This document shows positions 1-7,800 of a stretch of 64,000 bases of DNA, one piece after another. Made by a program: the position numbers and the translations under genes. Position 1 is the first letter of the stretch. Each line of letters opens with the position of its first letter. This stretch comes from Lacticaseibacillus pabuli (GTDB lineage Bacteria; Bacillota; Bacilli; Lactobacillales; Lactobacillaceae), in the NCBI RefSeq assembly GCF_028736235.1, contig NZ_CP117884.1:2484253-2548252 (forward strand). The letters are read 5' to 3'. The notes beneath the pieces are model-generated. The model did no database searches and was not told where the DNA came from. It saw only the letters and a list, made by a program, of their open reading frames with translations.

Positions 1-296
1 TGACTAACGCCGCGAAGTACACCAATCAAGGCGGCGTCACGGTTGGCTGGCAGGGCGATGCGCTCACCATTACGGACACAGGGATTGGCATCATGGCCAG
101 CGACCTCCCCCGCCTGTTTGAGCCCGGCTACTCTGGCTACAACGGCCGGGCCACCGAAAAAGCGAGCGGTCTCGGCCTGTATATGAGCAAAACCATTGCC
201 GACCGGATGGGACTCAAGCTCACGGTCACGTCACAGGTTGGTCAGGGTACCACGGTTGCCGTCCACTTTGCCCAGCAGCAATGGCGCACAGAATGA
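1..296 (+). CDS. Sensor histidine kinase, C-terminal part (BceS-like), cut by window edge
   Basis: Only the ATP-binding (HATPase_c) end of the kinase is present; reading starts in frame at base 3. The N box (TNAAKYT), the G1 box (DTGIGI) and the G2 box (SGLGLYMSK) are all visible, so the domain looks intact. Such kinases autophosphorylate and pass phosphate to a response regulator that would lie upstream, outside the window. A BceAB-type ABC transporter follows 125 bases downstream. In Firmicutes this kinase type senses cell-wall antibiotics through the transporter. The assignment to the BceS class rests on this neighbourhood and on the short G1-G2 lid; the sensor part cannot be seen. Confidence 0.85.
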   Translation, partial: TNAAKYTNQGGVTVGWQGDALTITDTGIGIMASDLPRLFEPGYSGYNGRATEKASGLGLYMSKTIADRMGLKLTVTSQVGQGTTVAVHFAQQQWRTE

Positions 297-300
297 CAAA

Positions 301-340
301 TGCGGTCTACCTTACGAAACTGTAAGGTAGGCCGCATCCT
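301..340 (+). terminator. Stem-loop after the kinase gene
   Basis: A 15-base inverted repeat (TGCGGTCTACCTTAC, loop GAAACT, one mismatch in the stem) begins 4 bases after the kinase stop. The following T-run is short (TCCTTG), so termination may be partial and some read-through into the ABC genes is possible. Confidence 0.5.
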
Positions 341-420
341 TGTAAGTACCAATTGGGCTTGCTGGCAGGTACGCTTAGTGTGTTAAGAAAGTTGCACCCG
401 CAACCATGGAGGAGTCAATC

Positions 421-1194
421 ATGAGTACCCTACTAGAATTAAACCAAGTTGCCAAAACCTACCACACACGCTTTAGTGCCAACACCGTTAACGCCCTGCG
501 CGACGTGTCCTTTGAAGTCGACCGTGGCGATTACGTCGCCATTATGGGTGAATCCGGGTCGGGGAAGAGCACACTGCTCAACTTGATAGCGACCCTCGAC
601 AAACCCACTGCCGGCACCATTAAGTTAGGTGATCAAGAACTCAGCCGCATCCCCGAACGCCGCGCCGCCAAGTTCCGCCGCGAACACCTCGGCTTCGTGT
701 TCCAGGATTTTAACCTGCTGGACACGTTCAACGTGTTCGACAACATTGCGCTCCCACTCGTGCTGAACCGCGTGAGTGTGGGCAAAATCGAACAGCGTGT
801 CAACGCCATTGCACCACAGCTCGGAATCGACACGATGCTCGCCAAATATCCGTACGAGCTCTCCGGTGGTCAGCAGCAACGTGTGGCCGCAGCCCGCGCG
901 CTCGTCACCGAGCCTGAGCTTCTGCTCGCAGATGAACCAACCGGCGCGCTGGATTCTCGAACGGCAGACGAAATGCTCAAACTTTTCGCCAGCCTGAACG
1001 CGAATGGCCAGACCATCCTCATGGTCACCCACTCCGCTGTGGCGGCTAGCCACGCCAAACGTGTGCTGTTCATCCGCGATGGCCGTATTTTCCACCAGCT
1101 ATACCGTGGGGATCTCGACAACGATGGCTTACTGGAGAAAATTTCGGACACCATGACGGCCATGCTGACGGGTAATGGACAGGAGGCGGAGTAA
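421..1194 (+). CDS. ABC transporter ATP-binding protein, BceA/MacB type
   Basis: This 257-residue ATPase powers the FtsX-like permease encoded next. Walker A (GESGSGKS), the signature LSGGQQQR and Walker B (LLLADEPTGALDS) are in the usual order, and the length is normal for the family. I start it at ATG 421, 8 bases after GGAGG at 408-412; an ATG at 406 lies before the ribosome binding site. The stop codon TAA (1192-1194) overlaps the permease ATG by one base, so the two are translationally coupled. Together with the kinase upstream they form a Bce-type module for sensing and removing cell-wall-active peptides such as bacitracin or lantibiotics; the actual substrate cannot be read from sequence. 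Confidence 0.93.
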   Translation: MSTLLELNQVAKTYHTRFSANTVNALRDVSFEVDRGDYVAIMGESGSGKSTLLNLIATLDKPTAGTIKLGDQELSRIPERRAAKFRREHLGFVFQDFNLLDTFNVFDNIALPLVLNRVSVGKIEQRVNAIAPQLGIDTMLAKYPYELSGGQQQRVAAARALVTEPELLLADEPTGALDSRTADEMLKLFASLNANGQTILMVTHSAVAASHAKRVLFIRDGRIFHQLYRGDLDNDGLLEKISDTMTAMLTGNGQEAE

Positions 1195-3212
1195 TGTTCT
1201 ACTTACGCCTCGCCGCGAACAATATTCGCGCCAATAAACGCATCTTCGTGCCGTTTCTCATCGCGACCACGTTCCTCACCGTGATGAACGTGGTCATGAT
1301 GACCTCTTATTTTAGCGCAAACAGCATGTTTCAGCAGTCGAGCGACAGTACGCAAGCGGCTGCAGCACAACTGTTCATGTTCGGTGCCATGCTGATGGCA
1401 GGCTTTTCCGTCATCATCGCGTGGTACGCCAACAGTTTTCTGCTCAAGCAGCGTACCAGACAGTTAGCAACCTACAATGTCATCGGCTTCGGTAAAATGG
1501 GGCTGTGGCGCATGGTCACCGGTGAATTATTCCTATCATTTATCGTGACCGTCGTGCTTGGCAGTGTGTTTGGCGCAGCCTTTTCGCGTTTGACTTACTT
1601 GTTGTTGCGCAAAATCCTGTACCTGCCGCAGTCTTTGAATTTCGGAATTAATCCCGTGCCAATTCTGTTGACCATCGTCCTCATGTTGGCCATCTTCATC
1701 TGGTTACTAATCCTCGACAGCATCTGGCTTGCCCGGCACCGCCCAATTGAAATGCTCCGCGATGCGAGCGCCGGCGAACGCGAACCCAAGACCCGCTGGT
1801 TGATGCTGATTTTCGGTATTCTCACACTCGGTGCGGGTTACACCATCGCCATCGCGATAACGAAGCCACTCGCTGCCTTCCAATACTTCCTCATTGCCGT
1901 CGCCCTCGTCATTGTCGGTACCTACGCCCTGTTCATTGCAGGCTCCGTCTTCATTTTCAAGTGGCTACGCAAGCGAAAACATTACTACTACCAGCCCGCG
2001 CACTTCATCAACACGTCGAACATGATTCACCGCATGCGCCAAAATGGGACCGGACTGGCCTCGATTGCCGTTCTCGCCACGATGACACTGGTGACTCTCG
2101 CCACGACGTTCACCCTTTACGCCGGCGTAGACCAGATTGTGAAGATTGAAAATCCAGCCGACGTCAGTTACATGCTGTGGATGAAGCAAGGCAAACCGGT
2201 TCACGAGAAGGCCGTTAACCAGTTTGTCGCGCAAGCCGCGGCCAAGCACCACGTCACGCTCAACAAACGCACAACGATCATTAAAGAGGGTACCCAGCCA
2301 ACCGTTGTGATCCAGAACCGGATTCGTAAAGCCACAAACGCTGATTACGTGCGCCTCACTGGACCAGCGGACGGTATGAGTTCAACGGATTTCCTGACGT
2401 TTGAACACTACAAGCTGATCCGACCGAATGCGAAGGCCCTAGCAGCAAATGAAGTGCTCTTCGCCACCTCGAACCCGCAACGGCCGCATACCTTACATTT
2501 CGGCAAACTCACTTACCACGTCCGGTCGGTCAAGATGCTGCCATACGTGTCCCAAAATCCTGCAAATCCGACGAGCCTGCTGGTCTTTGCCAATGTCCAG
2601 CAACTGCTCCGGGCCACGGACCAGATTGGCATCAAGACCACTAAGCAGGAACAACCGCTCTTTGCGCAGACCTTTGTCTACCTCGACGTGAGCGGTACGC
2701 AAAAGAACCAGCGCGCCTTCACCACGGCCTTGCAAAAGAGTCGCCTTGCCACCAAGGGACAGCTCAACATGCCCATCTCGCGCGCGACGTCACGCCTGGC
2801 AGTCCTGCAGTGGATGAGTTCATTTCTCTTCATGGGCATCCTGCTCGGGCTGATGTTCATTATGTCCACGGCACTAATCCTGTACTACAAGCAAATTTCG
2901 GAAGGTCTCGCCGACGTCAAACGCTACGCCGTCCTGCAGCAAGTCGGCCTGAGCCGTGATGAGGTGAAGCGCACGATTAACAGTCAGTTACTGACGCTGT
3001 TCTACGTGCCACTCGTTGTTGCCGCCATCCACACCTTCGTTGCCGCACCGTTCGTCCACCGCATTCTGACGATGTTCGGTCTCAGTAACGGCCGTTTCTA
3101 CCTAGAAGTCATCGGCGGCACCCTCGCCGTTTTCGCCCTCGTCTACATCCTGATTTACCGGGCAACGAGTAACGTTTACTTCCGAATTGTCTCGGGAGCC
3201 AAGCGTCAATAA
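1194..3212 (+). CDS. ABC transporter permease, FtsX/BceB family
   Basis: A 672-residue membrane protein, the partner of the preceding ATPase. It has an N-terminal membrane segment at about residues 18-38, a group of membrane helices through about residue 260, a large soluble loop (about 320-540, extracytoplasmic by family topology) and C-terminal helices around 555-660. This matches the ten-helix BceB/VraG layout in which the large loop binds the peptide drug and contacts the sensor kinase. It starts at the ATG overlapping the ATPase stop. No frameshift or missing segment is apparent. A terminator follows directly. Confidence 0.9.
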   Translation: MFYLRLAANNIRANKRIFVPFLIATTFLTVMNVVMMTSYFSANSMFQQSSDSTQAAAAQLFMFGAMLMAGFSVIIAWYANSFLLKQRTRQLATYNVIGFGKMGLWRMVTGELFLSFIVTVVLGSVFGAAFSRLTYLLLRKILYLPQSLNFGINPVPILLTIVLMLAIFIWLLILDSIWLARHRPIEMLRDASAGEREPKTRWLMLIFGILTLGAGYTIAIAITKPLAAFQYFLIAVALVIVGTYALFIAGSVFIFKWLRKRKHYYYQPAHFINTSNMIHRMRQNGTGLASIAVLATMTLVTLATTFTLYAGVDQIVKIENPADVSYMLWMKQGKPVHEKAVNQFVAQAAAKHHVTLNKRTTIIKEGTQPTVVIQNRIRKATNADYVRLTGPADGMSSTDFLTFEHYKLIRPNAKALAANEVLFATSNPQRPHTLHFGKLTYHVRSVKMLPYVSQNPANPTSLLVFANVQQLLRATDQIGIKTTKQEQPLFAQTFVYLDVSGTQKNQRAFTTALQKSRLATKGQLNMPISRATSRLAVLQWMSSFLFMGILLGLMFIMSTALILYYKQISEGLADVKRYAVLQQVGLSRDEVKRTINSQLLTLFYVPLVVAAIHTFVAAPFVHRILTMFGLSNGRFYLEVIGGTLAVFALVYILIYRATSNVYFRIVSGAKRQ

Positions 3213-3223
3213 TCGGAGTCCCA

Positions 3224-3255
3224 GCGACCTGCGCACACGCGTGGGTCGTTTTTTT
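3224..3255 (+). terminator. Rho-independent terminator after the Bce-type operon
   Basis: An imperfect GC-rich stem (CGACCTGCG with CGCGTGGGTCG, loop CACA) is followed by seven T residues. Confidence 0.85.
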
Positions 3256-3328
3256 AATTTATTATTTGTGTTAGGGCGATAATTTCTCTAATATTAAAGC
3301 TTGTGACCACAACTATTGGAGGAAGATC

Positions 3329-3937
3329 ATGCCCTACATACTACTCACCATTGCAGTCATCGCTGGGATAGGCGGCTGGCTGCTCTGGCAACGCCAGCAT
3401 CACAAATCGCGCCAGCTCGCCCTAATGCTGCTCATCATGGCCGGATTCTGCGTCGTCGTCAGTGCCTGCAGCAGTCAGCCTGCAAAGCCCACCACGCGCA
3501 CCAAAACCGAGGTCGTTCAAATCGGCGTCAGCCGCCGGGACTCGGCCAAGGCTGAATCGCGCCGATTAGATGCCGAGTTTGAAAAAATTGACTCGGAGTC
3601 GGCGTCCCTAGACAGCGTCTCAAGTTCCAGCGTGGCTGCCGCCAGTTCCTCTGCCGCAGCGGCGTCTAGCGAACGTGCAGCGGCCGCAAGTGAGCAAGCT
3701 GCACAAGCCAAAGCGGCGTCATCTTCACGTGCTGCCGCGGCACGTACAGCGCACAGTGCGCCTACGAACCACGGCGACATGAACACGGGGAACACTGGCA
3801 GAATCATCGGGAATGCCAACAGCAAAATCTACCACGTTCCCGGTCAGGCTGGGTACCGCATGAACAGCAGCAACGCCGTCTACTTCAGCAGTGAAGCCGC
3901 CGCAATTGCCGCGGGTTACAGGAGGTCGAAACGATGA
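3329..3937 (+). CDS. Secreted or membrane-anchored protein with C-terminal 'sunset' domain
   Basis: 202 residues. A first hydrophobic helix (residues about 3-19) is followed by a basic stretch and a second hydrophobic helix (about 29-45) ending in VVSAC, which resembles a lipobox, although it is unusually far from the N-terminus. Residues 65-145 are rich in Ala, Ser, Arg and Glu and look like a coiled coil or wall-spanning linker. The last 40 residues (YHVPGQAGYRM...AIAAGYRRSK) match the short 'sunset' domain often attached to DNA/RNA endonucleases. The start has GGAGGA 6 bases upstream. The stop overlaps the next gene's start (ATGA), so both are co-translated and probably act together. Confidence 0.75.
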   Translation: MPYILLTIAVIAGIGGWLLWQRQHHKSRQLALMLLIMAGFCVVVSACSSQPAKPTTRTKTEVVQIGVSRRDSAKAESRRLDAEFEKIDSESASLDSVSSSSVAAASSSAAAASSERAAAASEQAAQAKAASSSRAAAARTAHSAPTNHGDMNTGNTGRIIGNANSKIYHVPGQAGYRMNSSNAVYFSSEAAAIAAGYRRSKR

Positions 3938-4785
3938 ACAACATCATAAAACGGGTGTTACTCGCAACCGCCGTCCTCACCCTTGGCGTCAGTGCGACCG
4001 CGTGCGGGCAATCTGAAGCCAAGCCGGCCAAGGTCAAGGTGGTTCGCAAATACGACCGCCAGCCAGCCCACCAAGCGACGCGCATTGAGAAAAGCAACAC
4101 TCGCCGCGAGAATGAACTGACCACCGCCCGCGCCGATTTGAACAAACGCGAAGCCGAGTATGCTAAGCAAACCGGCCACGGCGATGTCGCCAAGGCAGCG
4201 ACGGATGATGCCGCGCTCGCCAAGCTGAACTACAGCGGGCAACAGGAAATTACCGTCAATGATAATAAACCGGGCTTTTCTGCCGCAGATTTGAGTACTG
4301 CCAAGGGTGCCTGGGAGGCCTACAGCAACCTCGACTCGCTCAACCGCGCCGTGGCGGGTAACGCCCTACTGAACGTTTCGCTCATGCCCACCGTCAAGCG
4401 CACGGGCCAAACCTGGGATCCGACTGGATGGCATAACCGCAAGACGCGGACGGGCTGGCTGTATAACCGCAGCCACCTGATTGGCTTTCAGTTGTCAGGC
4501 GAAAACAATAACCCAAAGAACCTGATGACTGGAACGCGTAGTCTGAACAGTCCGCTCATGCTTGTGCACGAGGACGACATTGCTTACTACCTCAAGCAGA
4601 GCGACAAGCATTACATCCGCTATGAGGTACGCCCAGTTTACCGAGGCAATGAGCTCGTGGCGCGCGGGGTACACATGCGCGCCCAGTCCGTCGGCGACAA
4701 TAACGTGAGCTTCAACGTCTACATCTTTAACGTTGAGGACGGCTACACCATTAATTACAGTGATGGCACCAGCACCACCAATTAA
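3934..4785 (+). CDS. DNA/RNA non-specific endonuclease (EndA-type DNA-entry nuclease)
   Basis: 283 residues beginning with a lipoprotein signal (hydrophobic segment then SATACG), so the enzyme should be anchored outside the membrane. The nuclease domain covers about residues 110-270. It contains YNRSHLIGFQLSG and NNPKNLMTGT, the EndA version of the DRGH-type motif, in which His is the general base and the second Asn binds the metal ion. Enzymes of this family degrade one strand of incoming DNA during uptake or digest external nucleic acids. The 'sunset' domain commonly fused to this nuclease is here supplied by the preceding overlapping gene. A strong bidirectional terminator follows. Confidence 0.88.
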   Translation: MNNIIKRVLLATAVLTLGVSATACGQSEAKPAKVKVVRKYDRQPAHQATRIEKSNTRRENELTTARADLNKREAEYAKQTGHGDVAKAATDDAALAKLNYSGQQEITVNDNKPGFSAADLSTAKGAWEAYSNLDSLNRAVAGNALLNVSLMPTVKRTGQTWDPTGWHNRKTRTGWLYNRSHLIGFQLSGENNNPKNLMTGTRSLNSPLMLVHEDDIAYYLKQSDKHYIRYEVRPVYRGNELVARGVHMRAQSVGDNNVSFNVYIFNVEDGYTINYSDGTSTTN

Positions 4786-4788
4786 CAC

Positions 4789-4823
4789 AAAGAGGGATAC
4801 GCCGCGGCGTATCCCTCTTTTCA
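4789..4823. terminator. Bidirectional terminator between convergent genes
   Basis: A perfect stem (AAGAGGGATACGCC, loop GCG) with A-run and T-run on either side lies between the nuclease gene and the oppositely oriented adhesin gene, serving both. Confidence 0.92.
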
Positions 4824-4832
4824 TGCAATCAG

Positions 4833-7800
4833 TTAGGCTTTAACACGCCGGCGCAGCAACCACGCACCAGTACCGACTGCCAAAAGCAGGCAGGTACCCA
4901 GCGCCGCTAGCCAAACAGTGCGTGCATTCCCCGTTTGTGGAAAGGCTCCGGATGGCCGACTAGTCGCAACGCTAGTGCCTATGTTGCCACCACCAGCACT
5001 ACCACCAGACAAATGCGGCAGGGTTGGTGTGCTTGGACTGACTGGCTTACCCGGCAAGGTCGGGGTTGTTGGTCCCGGCTGGTTTGGTTCACCAGGCGTC
5101 ACAGGCGGCGTTGGCTTTTCGGGATCCGGCTGACCAGACTTCTTCGTGTTCGTGATGCGTAGGTTGCCCGTATCCGTATTATCCACGCTCACGGCATAAC
5201 CACTTGGCACACCGACTTCGCGAACGGTGTAGGCAATCACACGCCCGTCGTCACGTAGCGGCAAATTCTGCCAAGTGTGCGCCCAGTTATCAGTGCTTCT
5301 GAGGGTGACAGGCTTACCGTGCGCTTCGCCATTAGCGTATAGCTGAACGCGAATCTGTTTAGGGCGCAAGCCACTGATATCGCCACGCCAAGTCTTCGTT
5401 ACCGTCACGCTGGTTTTACCAGGCGTGTAGCGGTTCGTGATGTCGAAGCCATGGACGCGCGTTGAGTAGTTGGCCACCGCATTTTCGGTGACGGTGTAGA
5501 CAATCTTTTGACCGTTAACGTACTCGGGCAGATCATCGAAGCGATACTGCCACTTGTCCGCGGCGGTCACTGTTTTGCTAGCAACCAGCTCGTTGTTCGC
5601 CAGCAGGTTCACCACCACCTGTTTAGGACGCTGCTGATGGCGGTTGCCGTCATCGTCCCAATGCTTAGTGCCCGATACTCGTGTTTTATTAGTTTGGTAA
5701 GTGTTTGTTAGAATAATGTTCCCGTGATTTTCATTATCCACGGTTACACGGTACCCATCCGGCACCTCGAACTCACGGACAACATAGCTGATGGTTTGGC
5801 CTTGATCAGTCAAGTCCAGATTGCCCCAGGTGTGCGTCCATTTGCCCGCCGCGTCAAGCGTCACGACATCCCCAACTGGCGTGCCGTTCGCATACAGTTG
5901 CACCTTCACCTGCTCTGGGCGCCGCCCTGCTTGGTTGTGGTCGTCATGCCAAGCCTTGGTGACTGTGACACTAGTTTGACCCGGTGTAGACTTGTTCGTC
6001 ACGTCATAATTTTCGTAACTCACGGAGTAGCCAGGAAGTGAATCTTCCGTGATGGTGTAGACAATTTCTACGCCCTCGCTATATTTTGGCAGGTCAGTGA
6101 AGTGATACTGCCAATTGTCCGCAGCCGTGACCGTCTTAGTCGCCACTTGGTCGCCATCCGCCAGTAGGTTAATCACCACACTGCCTGGATGGTCGGCCTC
6201 GCCTTCCCACTTCTTTTCACCCTTGACGTCAACCAACTCCGGTTCGTGGTGGTTAATCACATCCGTCTGCTCATATGACGTCGTGTAGTGCTTTACTTCG
6301 TCCTCACGCACTGAGTAAGTGATTGGGTCCCCAGCGTCATCGGCGTACGGAATGTCCTTGAAATTGTACTTCCAACCATCCCGAGCGGATACGGTTTGGG
6401 ACAAGCCGGTCTCCGTATCACCGTTTTCAATCAAGTGTAGGGTAACTGAGAGCGGGCGTGCGCCATCGAGGTTGTCCTCGTCGTCCCAGATTTTTTCGCC
6501 GGACAGACTCGTGACGCGTTCATTTTCGACGGTGACCTCAGTGACGTTAGAATTGGCAGATTTTGCCACGGTCACTAGGTACCCCGCTTCAAATTCTGGG
6601 CTGATGGCGTACCCATCAGGTGCATTGGTTTCAAACAAGTAGTAGTCGCCCATGGTTAAGTCCTCAAAAAGCAACTCACCCTGCGCATTCACTTTCTCAT
6701 CGAAGTAAATCCCCGCGCCTACGACATGGTTCTCCTTGTCCTTCACCCGGTACAGGCTGAAGGTCGCGCCCGTCAGCGTCTTGCCGTTCGCCGCGTCGGT
6801 TTTCACAACCTTAATGCCGCCCAGCTCACCCTGCGCAGTCCCACCCGCTTCAGGGTAAGCCAGTGCAACATCCCCGGTTGTTTGCTGAGCAATGATTTTG
6901 TTCCCGGTAACCTTGACCGTGTTCGTGGGTTTAACCACTTGACCCGGGTAAGTCCCGGATGGAAAAATAATGTGCCCCGTGTAGGTGATGCGGATTTCCT
7001 GCTCTAGCGTCTCAAACTTCAGCGTAAACCCACGTTCACCACATTGTTTTTCGTAACTGGCGGGATCAATCAGTTCGTTTTTATTATCACGAACCTCAAG
7101 CGATTCCGGATCAATGCGGAGCACTTGGGTATTATCCGGGCTGTCCGTAATGACCACTTCCTCGAGTTTAAGCTTATTCTTCTCAGGATTTTCTGCGGTA
7201 TCACCGTTGACAGTAACCGTGTATTGAACCTGGTCTCCTTCTTGAAGTGCCTCCTTCGCTAACAGCGCGTTCACTGGGTCGTAGCTAACCGCAGCGCTGA
7301 TATTTGACGCCGTGTGCACGAGATTGTCCTTGTAAGTGAATTTGTTCGTGATTTCATCTAGTTTCGGCAAGCAACCTTTGCTGTCTAAAACAATCGTGGT
7401 CGTCAAAACAATCACGTATTCGTTTTGGCCCGGTTCAAAACCAGTAAACTCAACCTTGGGCGTGCTGGAATGTGCCGTGAATTTCGCCGTAATTTCGCCT
7501 TTAGGAACTAATACCCCGTTCTTAGTCACGGTAAATGCGTCAGTGGAAACTGGACCTGTTACCCCACCATTCAGTGTCACCTTGGTCGGCAAAGTATCCG
7601 TTAAGACGCCCTTTGCCCCCAGCGTCCCTAACCCACCGGTATTCACGACCATCGTCCAGTCCACGGTGCCCTGTGCAGGATGAACGGCGCCACTTTTTGA
7701 ACCTGCGATCTGTTTGGAAGGTGTCAGATCGATGTCGCGATTAGCACTGTGCTCATATTCCAATTTTCCGATTTTGTAATTCATTGTAATCGTATTGCGC

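Noticed and set aside
625..1163. Long antisense frames opposite the ABC ATPase gene (similar ones oppose most GC-rich genes here)
   Set aside because: They mirror the codon structure of the real gene, lack ribosome binding sites and have no recognisable domain.
3580..3770. Ala/Ser-rich segment as a DNA repeat or phase-variable tract
   Set aside because: Codons vary and there is no exact DNA repeat; it is a low-complexity protein stalk.
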